64,000 bases of DNA from an uncultured Verrucomicrobiota bacterium. Its GTDB lineage: Bacteria; Verrucomicrobiota; Verrucomicrobiia; Limisphaerales; UBA9464. The position numbers and the translations under genes are program-made. Each line of letters begins with the position of its first letter. The first letter of the stretch is position 1. Shown here in pieces: positions 21,554 through 30,153 of this stretch. Under the pieces are notes generated by a model, which was not told where the DNA came from, ran no database searches, and was given only the letters and a program-made list of their open reading frames with translations. The stretch lies in contig CAIXUG010000085.1 in the NCBI GenBank assembly GCA_903922605.1, positions 1 to 64,000 on the forward strand, read 5' to 3'.

Positions 21554-21650
21554 CTTCGGCGCTAGAAGAAGATCGAATCAGCCGACCTGTCGAGCCTGAC
21601 CAAGCAGGCGACGGAATGGCATCCGCCGCGGGAACGGCAGCAGGCTGGGA

Positions 21651-22514
21651 TCACTTAAGCTGGGTGGCATGATCACGCAGCCACTGGTGATCGACTTTGC
21701 TGACCTCCTGCAAACCACCACCTACATGCACGTGCCAGGGGCCGTTCTCGGCGTCTTTACGCTTGGTGAATCCGGCGTCTTTCCAACGGTGCGATTCCGC
21801 GTGGCCGTCCAGGTAGGAAAAGACCGATCCCTGGCCATGAATGTCGTTGGGGACGTGGTAGATGTAGTTTCCGGTCATGTTGATCCCGAAAAACGGCCGG
21901 CACACACTGTAGGCATGCATATCCACGAACATATAGATGTCCGCCGGTGCCGAGGAGTCTGACATTTTATTGAAAATGCGCCATTTCCCCTTGGGGTCGC
22001 CCTGATCGTTGTACGAGTCACCGGTCCATGCGACGAATGAGTTGAGGCTGTAGCTCCGATATACCGGATCCTTTTGGCCCTGGGAATTTAGCAGTTTTCG
22101 CGTTTCTCCGGGACATACAAAAGATCCCTTGACCCCCATGTACGGTGCGAGCAGTCCCAATTTTTTTGAGGTCAGAAAGGCGGAGGCCGTCGCGCTGACC
22201 AGCTGGTTCTGCTCCCGCCCCTCGACCCAGTACTGGGGAACGAAGCCTGCTGGAGCGGTCGGGTTGCCATTGGCATCGAGGACAAGCGCGTCTGTCCCAT
22301 GGCCGTTGGGGACGATGGCGTCATGAAAATCAGTGGCGTAAACGAACGTGGCCGTCATGAATTGCTTCAGATTGCTCAGGCATGCCACCCCACCGGCCTT
22401 CTGCTTCGCCTTGGCGAGCGCCGGCAGGAGCATCCCCGCCAGGATCGCGATGATCGCAATGACCACGAGAAGCTCAATGAGCGTGAAGCCGGGCACTCTA
22501 GGGCGGATTTTCAT
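21651..22514 (-). CDS. Type II secretion/type IV pilin-like pseudopilin with long C-terminal domain
   Basis: The prepilin leader ends in a G before FTLIELLVVIAIIAIL (cleavage after PG in RVPGFTLIE, at about residue 9), the standard class III signal for PilD. The helix then runs into LLPALAKAKQKA and a long globular domain with repeated Trp/Tyr and a His-rich C-terminus. Such proteins are present in dozens of copies in Verrucomicrobia and Planctomycetes. The open frame starts at 22544, but the ATG at 22514 gives a normal short leader. Role in secretion or adhesion is inferred; no other pilus gene is in the window. Confidence 0.85.
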   Translation of the reverse strand: MKIRPRVPGFTLIELLVVIAIIAILAGMLLPALAKAKQKAGGVACLSNLKQFMTATFVYATDFHDAIVPNGHGTDALVLDANGNPTAPAGFVPQYWVEGREQNQLVSATASAFLTSKKLGLLAPYMGVKGSFVCPGETRKLLNSQGQKDPVYRSYSLNSFVAWTGDSYNDQGDPKGKWRIFNKMSDSSAPADIYMFVDMHAYSVCRPFFGINMTGNYIYHVPNDIHGQGSVFSYLDGHAESHRWKDAGFTKRKDAENGPWHVHVGGGLQEVSKVDHQWLRDHATQLK

Positions 22515-22559
22515 TTGAATTACTGTTGGTGGACCGCCAAACACTAACCCGGATTCCCC

Positions 22560-22871
22560 TCAAGACAACTCTGAAAGCAGCGCTTCCATTTCGGCCAGCG
22601 GGCCCTCGTGATGCTGAGCAATCGCCAGATCCCGGGCGCGCTGAAAGGCGGTCATAGCCGCAGCCCGGTCCCCGAGTTCCAGATCGCACTTGCCGAGCAG
22701 AATTTGCACGACCATCCAGTCCGGCTTCTTTTCGAGGGCAAGCTGGAGGTGCAACTTGGCTTCCATGAATTCTCCCCGATCAAACAGGGCCCGCCCCAGG
22801 CTGTAGCGGGCCAGTTCATTTTGCGGGTGCTGCGCCACCATCTGGCGCTGACGGGCTAGCGGGTCGGTCAT
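22560..22871 (-). CDS. Small TPR-repeat protein
   Basis: 103 residues consisting almost entirely of tetratricopeptide helices: a repeat around LARYSLGRALFDRGEFMEAK, another around VQILLGKCDLELGDRAAA. The N-terminus (MTDPLARQRQMVAQHPQNE) also looks like half a TPR. Probably a protein-protein interaction module. It lies downstream of murJ with a 36-base gap, so the two may be co-transcribed. No signal peptide or membrane segment is seen. Confidence 0.78.
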   Translation of the reverse strand: MTDPLARQRQMVAQHPQNELARYSLGRALFDRGEFMEAKLHLQLALEKKPDWMVVQILLGKCDLELGDRAAAMTAFQRARDLAIAQHHEGPLAEMEALLSELS

Positions 22872-22907
22872 GTTAAGGAGAGATCATAGCGCGCAGGAAT
22901 ACCGGCG

Positions 22908-24482
22908 TCATTTCTCGGTCGCCGGCGGTTTCTGGAAACGGCCCCGCACAAGGCCAAGGATTTCGTGCGCCTGCGGAAGCTTCAGCCATAGCGCCAGGGT
23001 CAGGTAAACCACTCCGGCCAAGCCCATGGGCACAAAGACCGCCCCCAGCTGCCGGGCCAGATGGGCATGTCCCAGCCAACGTTCCCAGAGCGCATGGCTG
23101 CCCCAGGCCGTCGCACCGGCCAGGACGGCCGACCCGGACACGGCGATGACGTTGGGAAGGAACTCGCGCAGGCTGAACTTCGGCAGCGCCCGCTTGAGCG
23201 CATAGAACAGCAGCGCGCTGTTGGTCGCCGCGCTGATGGTGTTGGCCAGCCCCATGCCACCCTGCCGCATCAGGTAAATCAGGGGCACGGCCAGCGTGAG
23301 ATTGATCACCAGGCAGAGCAGCGAGATTCGCATGGGTGTCCGCGTGTCGCCCAAGGCGTAAAAGGCCCGCGCAAGGATGTTGTTCACCGAGTAGGCGACC
23401 AGCCCCGGTGCCAGAAACACCAGCGCAAAACTGGCCCGGGCGGTGGAATCTGCGGTGAATTTGCCGTGCTCGAAAAGCAGCCGCATGATCGGCGTCGCCA
23501 GCATGACCAGCAGCACGCAGGCGAGGCCGTTGATGAACAGAACCTGCCGCAGCCCTTCCCCCAGTGCGGCGCGAAACTCGGGGAACTTCTTTTCGGCGGC
23601 CAGATGGCTCAGCTCCGTCAGCAGATACGTCGCGAGGGAAACGCCCACCACCCCTTGTGGAAGCTCCATCAGGCGCACCGCGTAGTTGAAGGAGGCCACG
23701 ATGTGCGGGTCCACATTGAGCGCAAAGGTCTGCGTCAGCAGCACATTGATCTGGTAGGCGGCTACCCCGATGGTTGCCGGTGCCATCTTTTGCACGACCT
23801 GCCGCACGGTCGGGTCGCGCCACGGGGTCACCCACCGCCAGCGGAACCCCTCCCGGTGCAAGGCCGGCAGCTGAAAGACGGCCTGCAAAAGGCCCGCAAT
23901 CACCAATCCTACTGCCAGTCCAAAAACCTGATCCACCAGCAGGGGCCCAAACAGCGGGGCCAGGAACCACACGGACCCGATCATCACCACGTTGAGCACC
24001 GTCGCCCCGATAGCCGGCAGAAAATAATGGCCGCGCGCGTTCAACATCCCGATGAACACCGCCGCGATGCAGACGAGGCCGACGTACGGAAACATCACCC
24101 GCAGGAGGCGCAGGATGAGCAGGGTATGCACCTCGAGGGACAGAAATTTCAGGGCCAGCGTCAGTCCCAGCAGGGTCAGCATGACGAGCCCCGCGCTGAC
24201 CACTGCCAGCCCGGAAAGCACCGCCGACGCCCCGCGCCACATCGATTCCTCCCCCTCGTTGACCTCCTTCTGCTTGAAGATGGGGATAAAGGCCGCCGTG
24301 AGCGCGCCTTCGCCCAGCAGCCGCCGGAACAGGTTCGGAATGCCCAGTGCATAAAGGAACGCGCTGGCAATCGCGCTGTCGCCCATGAACGCGGCATAGA
24401 CCGATTCCCGGGTAAAACCGAGCACACGACTGATCAGCGTGGCGGCGCCGACCGAACCGGATGACTTCAGCAAACGTGACAT
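22908..24482 (-). CDS. murJ: Lipid II flippase MurJ
   Basis: Moves lipid II across the inner membrane for peptidoglycan synthesis. 524 residues with about 14 membrane helices; the family N-terminus is SRVLGFTRESVYAAFMG, followed by FRRLLGEGALTAAFIPIF, both conserved in MurJ. The open frame reaches 24560, but those extra residues are Pro/Arg-rich and the ATG at 24482 (MSRLLKSSG) is the family start. Peptidoglycan synthesis fits the amidase found at 39.7 kb. The divergent upstream gap carries the inverted hexamer array. Confidence 0.94.
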   Translation of the reverse strand: MSRLLKSSGSVGAATLISRVLGFTRESVYAAFMGDSAIASAFLYALGIPNLFRRLLGEGALTAAFIPIFKQKEVNEGEESMWRGASAVLSGLAVVSAGLVMLTLLGLTLALKFLSLEVHTLLILRLLRVMFPYVGLVCIAAVFIGMLNARGHYFLPAIGATVLNVVMIGSVWFLAPLFGPLLVDQVFGLAVGLVIAGLLQAVFQLPALHREGFRWRWVTPWRDPTVRQVVQKMAPATIGVAAYQINVLLTQTFALNVDPHIVASFNYAVRLMELPQGVVGVSLATYLLTELSHLAAEKKFPEFRAALGEGLRQVLFINGLACVLLVMLATPIMRLLFEHGKFTADSTARASFALVFLAPGLVAYSVNNILARAFYALGDTRTPMRISLLCLVINLTLAVPLIYLMRQGGMGLANTISAATNSALLFYALKRALPKFSLREFLPNVIAVSGSAVLAGATAWGSHALWERWLGHAHLARQLGAVFVPMGLAGVVYLTLALWLKLPQAHEILGLVRGRFQKPPATEK

Positions 24483-24579
24483 GAGCCGCGGAGAATCCCG
24501 CCTGCGCGGCCAAGGGCAAGGCAAAGGGTGAGCCCTCGTGCGGAAACGCGGGGTGCCCATGTTCTCGTCGTCGCCCTCT

Positions 24580-24657
24580 TAATCCTAATCTTACTCGTAA
24601 TCGTAATCCGGCGAAGCAGAGTGATTATGATTATGATTAAGATTAGGATTACGATTA
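24580..24657. repeat. Inverted array of hexamer repeats
   Basis: The left arm has five units TAATCC, TAATCT, TACTCG, TAATCG, TAATCC (24580-24609). After a 12-base spacer (24610-24621) six units of the form NGATTA follow (24622-24657). The two arrays are reverse complements, so the transcript could fold into one long stem. It sits between the divergent murJ and yicC genes and is more AT-rich than its surroundings. Confidence 0.9.
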
Positions 24658-24772
24658 TGACGGAAACATCGCGACCGAGTTCGCTCCCGAATGTGTGTCG
24701 CGCTACAAAAGCCGCCGGTCAGCATCGGGAAAAATCATCGCCGCTGGCGGTATCCTCACCCATCCTTCGCCC

Positions 24773-25648
24773 ATGCGATCCATGACCGGCTACGGCCGGG
24801 GTGAACATTCCATTGAAGGCACCAAGGCGACCGTTGAGCTGAAGGCGGTGAACCGCAAGCAGGCGGAAGTCGTGCTGCGCATTCCGCGTGAACTGGAAGC
24901 CTTGGAAGCGCGCATCCGCGAAGAGGTCAACAAGACTGTCGCCCGCGGGCGCGTCGAGGTTCAGATTTCCCTGGAACAGCCGGGAGCCACGGCAGCAGCC
25001 AAGATCAATCGCGATCTGGCCGCCGCCTACACCGAGGAATTGCGCGGCCTCGTCCGGCAACTCAGGCTGGCCGGTGACGTGACGCTCGATGCGCTCATGC
25101 GCTGCCCCGGGGTGATTGAGATGAACAGTGAAGCGCCCCAGGCCGAAGCCTTCTGGCCCCTCATTGAGCCGGCGCTGCGCGGCGCCTTGGCGGCCTTCAA
25201 CGGCATGCGGGATCGCGAGGGTGCCGCCATGGCGGCGGATCTGGCCCTGCGCATCGCCAACCTGGACGCCGCCGTCTCCCGCGTGCGCGTCCACTCGCCC
25301 GAAGTGCTGAAACGCTTCCGTGAACAGCTGCTGCAGCGCATCAAAATCGCCGGACTGGAAAATGTTTCCGCCGAGGACGAACGAGTGATCAAGGAGGTCG
25401 TGTTCTTCTCCGACCGCTCGGACATTTCGGAGGAACTGGCGCGGCTGGAAAGCCACTTCACGCAGTTCGAGGATTGCCGGAAGTCCGCCGAACCCGTCGG
25501 CCGTAAGCTGGATTTCCTGGCCCAGGAAATGAACCGCGAAATCAACACCATCGGCTCCAAGGCCAATGACGCGCTGATTTCCGCCGACGTGGTGCTTCTG
25601 AAAACAGAGCTGGAACGCTTCCGAGAGCAGGCGCAGAACGTCGAATGA
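24773..25648 (+). CDS. YicC family protein (stress-induced endoribonuclease family)
   Basis: 291 residues starting RSMTGYGRGEHSIEG, the conserved YicC N-terminus, and ending with the DUF1732 block EMNREINTIGSKANDALIS. Members have been reported as endoribonucleases in E. coli and Bacillus; the substrate here is unknown. It is 1 base upstream of gmk, a conserved yicC-gmk arrangement. ATG 24773 is preferred over an earlier in-frame ATG at 24695 because the family starts here. Confidence 0.9.
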   Translation: MRSMTGYGRGEHSIEGTKATVELKAVNRKQAEVVLRIPRELEALEARIREEVNKTVARGRVEVQISLEQPGATAAAKINRDLAAAYTEELRGLVRQLRLAGDVTLDALMRCPGVIEMNSEAPQAEAFWPLIEPALRGALAAFNGMRDREGAAMAADLALRIANLDAAVSRVRVHSPEVLKRFREQLLQRIKIAGLENVSAEDERVIKEVVFFSDRSDISEELARLESHFTQFEDCRKSAEPVGRKLDFLAQEMNREINTIGSKANDALISADVVLLKTELERFREQAQNVE

Positions 25649-25649
25649 C

Positions 25650-26264
25650 ATGAGCTCGCCGATCGTTTTCCTGATCTCAGCCCCGTCCGGTGCCGGCAAG
25701 ACCACCGTCTGCCAGGCCCTGCTGGCGGCAAACCCTAACCTGCGGCGCGTGGTGACCAGCACCACCCGGCCAGCACGCCCGGGTGAGCGGCACGGCTTGG
25801 ACTATCACTTTTTCAGCCCCGAAGAATTCGCCCGCCGGCTCGCTGCCGGCGAATTCCTCGAGCACGCCAGCGTTTATGACCGTTCCTACGGCACGCTGAA
25901 ATCGTCGGTGCTCGAACTGCTCGCGGCCGGTCATGATGTCCTGCTCAACATCGACGTTCAGGGCGCCGCTTCCGTGCGGCAGGTGGCCGCCAGCGACCCC
26001 GTGCTTGGTCGGGCCCTGGTGACAGTGTTTCTCACCCCGGAAACGCTCGCCGAGCTGGAATCCCGCCTGCGCGGTCGCGGCTCAGACCCGGAGGAAGTCA
26101 TCGCCCGACGGTTGGCCGAGGCGAAGAGCGAGGCCGGCCGCTGGGGTGAATTCGACTATCTGGTGGTCAGCAGCACGCGCGCGGAAGATTCCCGGCGGAT
26201 GCAAGCGATCTACGACACGGAGCGGCTGCGGAGCGCTCGGGCGGAATTTGCGCTGATTCCCTGA
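25650..26264 (+). CDS. gmk: Guanylate kinase
   Basis: Phosphorylates GMP to GDP with ATP. 204 residues with the P-loop SAPSGAGKTTV and the GMP-binding stretch TTRPARPGERHGLDYHFF, then YGTLKSSV. Immediately follows yicC and precedes a coaC homologue, the usual order yicC-gmk-(rpoZ)-coaBC; the small rpoZ gene for the omega subunit is not visible in the 79-base gap. Confidence 0.96.
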   Translation: MSSPIVFLISAPSGAGKTTVCQALLAANPNLRRVVTSTTRPARPGERHGLDYHFFSPEEFARRLAAGEFLEHASVYDRSYGTLKSSVLELLAAGHDVLLNIDVQGAASVRQVAASDPVLGRALVTVFLTPETLAELESRLRGRGSDPEEVIARRLAEAKSEAGRWGEFDYLVVSSTRAEDSRRMQAIYDTERLRSARAEFALIP

Positions 26265-26343
26265 AGCCGACCGGCAGACGCTTTGGAAGTCTTGGCGCAA
26301 CCATGTATGTTCACCGCCAGCCGCCTGTGATTAAGGTTCACAC

Positions 26344-26892
26344 ATGAGCAGTCCGAAAAACATCGTGCTGGGGGTCACCGGCTCCATCGCCGCGCACAAG
26401 GCGATTGACCTGGCCAGCCAGCTCACCAAGGCCGGGGCCAACGTGAATGTCGTGCTGACGGCCGACGCGCAGAAGTTCGTAACCACGCTCGGCTTCAAGA
26501 CCCTTTCGCGGAACCCGGTCGTGACCGATCTCTACGACGAGGAGGAAGGCTGGAAACCGACCCATATCCGTCTGGCCGACGAGGCGGACCTGCTGCTGAT
26601 TGCACCGGCCACGGCCAACAGCCTCGCGAAATTCGCCCACGGACTGGCCGATGACGCGTTGTCCTGCATCACCCTGGCCCTGAACCCCAAGGCGCGGGTG
26701 CTGGTAGCCCCGGCGATGAATGGCAAGATGTGGCTGCACCCCGCCACGCAGGCCAACGTGGCGACCCTGAAGGCCCGCGGCGCGGAATTCATCGGGCCAG
26801 AGGAAGGCCTGCTTTCCTGCGGCTATGAAGGCATTGGCCGCCTCTGGCCCGTCGAACAGATCGCCGCCCACGCGTTGTCGCTGCTGGCCTGA
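26344..26892 (+). CDS. coaC: Stand-alone CoaC: phosphopantothenoylcysteine decarboxylase (flavoprotein)
   Basis: Decarboxylates 4'-phosphopantothenoylcysteine in CoA synthesis using FMN. Only the CoaC half of the usual CoaBC fusion is encoded (182 residues). Visible motifs are GVTGSIAAHKA, the FMN/substrate loop PATANSLAKFAHGLADD, and PAMNGKMW, the PXMNXXMW signature of CoaC. The CoaB ligase domain is missing; the next gene is a sensor kinase, so CoaB must lie elsewhere. A related UbiX or LanD-type flavoprotein is less likely given the PAMNGKMW motif. Confidence 0.85.
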   Translation: MSSPKNIVLGVTGSIAAHKAIDLASQLTKAGANVNVVLTADAQKFVTTLGFKTLSRNPVVTDLYDEEEGWKPTHIRLADEADLLLIAPATANSLAKFAHGLADDALSCITLALNPKARVLVAPAMNGKMWLHPATQANVATLKARGAEFIGPEEGLLSCGYEGIGRLWPVEQIAAHALSLLA

Positions 26893-26925
26893 AGGTCGGC
26901 ACGGAAACTGCCATATCGGCTCCAC

Positions 26926-28350
26926 ATGTCTTTCGCCAAAACCTGGACCACCACCCGCCAAATGCTGGCCCGGTGGCGTCGATTGGCGAACTCGCCGCCG
27001 CCAGATGAGGCGGTGTTTCTGCAGCGGGTGCGCTTCGTGGAGCGTGGCGTGACGCTTCCGGTGAAGGCGGTGATGCTGCTCCTGCTGGTTTACTTCCTGT
27101 TCTTCGCCCACTGGTTCGTGAACCTGACTCCGCCGCGGGAGGACGCCTTGAACGGCCTGCGGAACTTCTTTCTCGTCTATCTGGCCCTCAATGTGGGCAC
27201 GGGGATCATGCTCTGGGGTATGGACGAGATTTCGCCCCGGCTGCTGGAACGGGCCGTTTACAGCATGGCGATCCTCGATGGCGCGGTGCTGGCGGCTCTG
27301 ACCCTGGTGACCGGCGGCTTCGACAGCGCGCTCTATTACGTCTTCATCGGGCTGATCATCCGCAACGCGGCGATCATTCCACATGCGGATGTCCAGATCG
27401 TGGTCAATCTGACGGTCAGCGTTTGCTATGTCATTGCGGGCCTGCTGGATGTGGCCCTGGAAAAAATGGAGCAGCAGGTCGTCCGTACCGTGGGACGCGG
27501 CGGTTTGGGAGAGGGCTGGTCCGAGGTGCCCACGCAGATATCGGCCGAATCGCTGCTCCTACGGGTGCTGCTGCTCCTGCTGATGACGCTCTGCTGCTAC
27601 GGCATCCAGATGCTGATCGACCGTCAACGGGAAAAGGAGATTGAAGAGCGCGAATTTGCCCTCAAAGAGCATCAGCTGGCAGCGGCGGGCCGGTTGGCGG
27701 CGGAGATCGCGCACCAATTGAAGAATCCGCTGGGGATCATCAACAACGCGGCCTACACGCTTCAAAAAACGGTCAAGGAAGGGAAAACCATCACCCAGCA
27801 AATCGCCATCATCCGCGAGGAGGTGGACCGCTCGGACCGGATCATCACGGAGCTGATGGGGTACGCCCGGCTGGCCGAGGGCAAAGTCGAGCGTGTGCTG
27901 ATCACCGAAGAGCTGGATCACGCATTGACGCTGGTGCTGCCAGAAGGCGCTAAATTCGACATTCAGGTCCATCGCGATTACGATCTCGGCCTGCCGCCTC
28001 TGCTCGGTCAGCGCGGACATTTTTCCGAGATCTTCACCAACCTCCTGACCAATGCGCGAGAGGCGATGGATGGACGTGGGGATCTGTTTGTCTCAGCGCA
28101 TGCCGGTCCCGATTTGTCCGTGGAAATCATGATCCGCGACACCGGCCCGGGCATCCCGGTCGACAAGCTGAAGCAGATTTTTGAACCTTACTTTACCACC
28201 AAGGCGAAAGGCACCGGCCTGGGTCTCGCCATCGTACGGCACAATACCGATCTTTACGGCGGCACGGTTTCCGTGGAATCGCAGCTTGGCAAGGGTACCA
28301 CCTTTACCATCAAGCTGCCCGTCCGCTCACTGATGCGACTTCGAAAATGA
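26926..28350 (+). CDS. Membrane sensor histidine kinase (NtrB-like)
   Basis: An N-terminal sensor region with several membrane helices (about residues 45-235) ends in a dimerisation helix and the phospho-acceptor His263 in AEIAHQLKNPLG, followed by an ATPase domain with NLLTNAREAM (N-box), DTGPGIP (G1) and GTGLGLAI (G2). The sensed signal is unknown; the periplasmic loops are short. It overlaps the downstream sigma-54 response-regulator gene by 4 bases (ATGA), so they form one two-component system. It sits 33 bases after coaC. Confidence 0.92.
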   Translation: MSFAKTWTTTRQMLARWRRLANSPPPDEAVFLQRVRFVERGVTLPVKAVMLLLLVYFLFFAHWFVNLTPPREDALNGLRNFFLVYLALNVGTGIMLWGMDEISPRLLERAVYSMAILDGAVLAALTLVTGGFDSALYYVFIGLIIRNAAIIPHADVQIVVNLTVSVCYVIAGLLDVALEKMEQQVVRTVGRGGLGEGWSEVPTQISAESLLLRVLLLLLMTLCCYGIQMLIDRQREKEIEEREFALKEHQLAAAGRLAAEIAHQLKNPLGIINNAAYTLQKTVKEGKTITQQIAIIREEVDRSDRIITELMGYARLAEGKVERVLITEELDHALTLVLPEGAKFDIQVHRDYDLGLPPLLGQRGHFSEIFTNLLTNAREAMDGRGDLFVSAHAGPDLSVEIMIRDTGPGIPVDKLKQIFEPYFTTKAKGTGLGLAIVRHNTDLYGGTVSVESQLGKGTTFTIKLPVRSLMRLRK

Positions 28351-29771
28351 AACTGCCACCCCTCCTCGTCGTGGACGACGAAAAGAACATGCGCCTCTCC
28401 CTCGAAACGGTGCTCCGGGCGGAAGGGCACGAGGTGCGCCTCGCCGAATCCGCCGAGGCCGCCCTGAAACTGCTGTCCGAGGAAGAGCTGTTCATGGTCA
28501 TCACCGACGCCCGTCTCGGCGGCATGAGCGGCTACGAATTCCTCAAGGAGGCTGCCAAACGCAAGCCCGGCCTGCCCATCCTGATGATGACCGCCTACGC
28601 CACGCCCAAGCTGGCCGTCGAGGCGATCAAGAACGGCGCCATCGATTATCTGGCCAAGCCATTTGACCCGGATGAGCTGATCCACGCCGTGGCCCGCTGC
28701 GCCGAACGGCATCAGCTGCTGGCCGAAAACGCCGCCCTCAAGGCCCGTGCCGGCGAAGCCTACCGGATCGAGCACATCATCGGCGACGCCCCCAAAGTCC
28801 GGGAGCTCCGCCAGCTCATCCAGACAGTCGCCCCGACGGATGCCACCGTGCTCATCCTGGGTGAGAGCGGTACGGGCAAGGAGCTGATCGCCGGGGCGCT
28901 TCACTCCCTCAGCAAGCGCGCCGGCCAGACATATGTGCGCCTGAATTGCGCCGCCATTCCTGAGACCTTGTTGGAAAGCGAGCTGTTCGGTTACGAAAAG
29001 GGCGCCTTCACCGGGGCGCACCGGACCAAACGTGGCTACGTCGAGGAGGCCGACGGCGGCACCATCTTCCTGGATGAAATCGGGGACATGAGCCGGCCTT
29101 TGCAGGCAAAGCTGTTACGCTTCCTGGAGGACGGCTCATTCACCCGCGTTGGCGGCACGCAGGAACTGCGGGTCAACGTCCGCCTCATCGCGGCCACGAA
29201 CAAGAACATCGTCGATGCCATCCTGAAGAACGAGTTCCGTGAAGACCTCTTCCACCGCCTGAACGTGATGCAATTTCGGCCGCCGCCGCTGCGTGAGCGC
29301 GGCCCGGATATCCTGCTGCTGGCGAACCACTTCCTGCGGCAGTTCTGCCTGCGACTCGGGCGGAACATCCGGACGATCAGTGAACCGGCCCAGTCGGCGC
29401 TGCTGGCTCATTCGTGGCCCGGCAACGTCCGCGAACTGCGCAATGTCATCGAGCGGGCGGTCATCCTAGAAACGGCGGAGGAAATCCGGCCCGCCAGCCT
29501 GCCCGATTTCGAGGTTGAGTCACGCCTGCGTCAGGGAGACCTGCCAGCATCCGGCACTGTAGCCGCCGGAGCCGGCTCTCCGGCTCCGGGATCCCTGAGC
29601 GAAGCGCTGGTGCAATTCGAACGGGATTTGATCCTGGCGGCGATCCAGCGCAGCGGGGGCAATCTGACGCGTGCCGCCAGTCAGCTCGACCTCTCACGTC
29701 ACGCTTTGCGCTACCGGATGAGCCGGCTCAACTTGCAGGTGGACGGCGGCGTTGACGACGAAGGTGCGTAA
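28347..29771 (+). CDS. Sigma-54-dependent response regulator (NtrC family)
   Basis: Receiver domain with the phospho-Asp at 54 (VITDARLGGMSG), AAA+ domain with the Walker A GESGTGKEL, the sigma-54 contact loop GAFTGA at 219-224 and the R-finger region, and a C-terminal Fis-type HTH (NLTRAASQLDLSRHALRYRM). Activates transcription at sigma-54 promoters in response to the kinase encoded upstream. A Gly/Ala/Pro linker near residues 408-416 is encoded by a GC-rich palindrome (29566-29589). Its end overlaps or abuts the next gene, which leads into hpnD/hpnK. Confidence 0.94.
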   Translation: MKLPPLLVVDDEKNMRLSLETVLRAEGHEVRLAESAEAALKLLSEEELFMVITDARLGGMSGYEFLKEAAKRKPGLPILMMTAYATPKLAVEAIKNGAIDYLAKPFDPDELIHAVARCAERHQLLAENAALKARAGEAYRIEHIIGDAPKVRELRQLIQTVAPTDATVLILGESGTGKELIAGALHSLSKRAGQTYVRLNCAAIPETLLESELFGYEKGAFTGAHRTKRGYVEEADGGTIFLDEIGDMSRPLQAKLLRFLEDGSFTRVGGTQELRVNVRLIAATNKNIVDAILKNEFREDLFHRLNVMQFRPPPLRERGPDILLLANHFLRQFCLRLGRNIRTISEPAQSALLAHSWPGNVRELRNVIERAVILETAEEIRPASLPDFEVESRLRQGDLPASGTVAAGAGSPAPGSLSEALVQFERDLILAAIQRSGGNLTRAASQLDLSRHALRYRMSRLNLQVDGGVDDEGA

Positions 29772-29817
29772 GGGTCATACTTTCACGTCAATGTTGCCCT
29801 TAGGACATAACTTGTTG

Positions 29818-30153
29818 ATGGCGGCTGCGGATAATGGGCCTCTCCTGCCCAGCTCGCTGGACGGTTCCTCACGCCAGGTACTGGGGGGAGTGATTCCTGT
29901 GGTTGCGGCGATGCTGGTGCTCGTCTGCCTCCTCGTGGGCTGGGCCGTATTTTTGCGCAAACCGCAGGGACGACGCGAGCGGGGCCGCCTGATTGAGTCG
30001 AAGCCTAAACCCCCTGCCCCTCAGGATTCCGGGTCCAAATCCGGTCGGCGCCGTCGCCGTCGCGAGAAAAAGCGCCCCCGCAATCCCACGCTTGCTGAAA
30101 CTGGTGGACTGCCCCCGCTCGGTGCCGGAGATTCGGGTTCCCCGCCCCTGTGA
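29818..30153 (+). CDS. Small single-pass membrane protein with Arg-rich tail
   Basis: No family recognised with certainty. One membrane helix (VIPVVAAMLVLVCLLVGWAVF) is followed by a basic cytoplasmic tail containing a run of six Arg and PRNPTLAETGGLPPL. Translation start is uncertain: the frame is open to a TTG at 29752; ATGs at 29791 and 29818 are options, and an AGGA 12 bases before 29818 favours that one (111 residues). Its stop overlaps the hpnD GTG by 3 bases (GTGA), so it is translationally coupled to squalene synthesis. Confidence 0.6.
   Translation: MAAADNGPLLPSSLDGSSRQVLGGVIPVVAAMLVLVCLLVGWAVFLRKPQGRRERGRLIESKPKPPAPQDSGSKSGRRRRRREKKRPRNPTLAETGGLPPLGAGDSGSPPL

Noticed and set aside
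23061-24464. 467-codon plus-strand frame opposite murJ
   Set aside because: Shadow of murJ; a Gln/His/Arg-rich translation without any domain.
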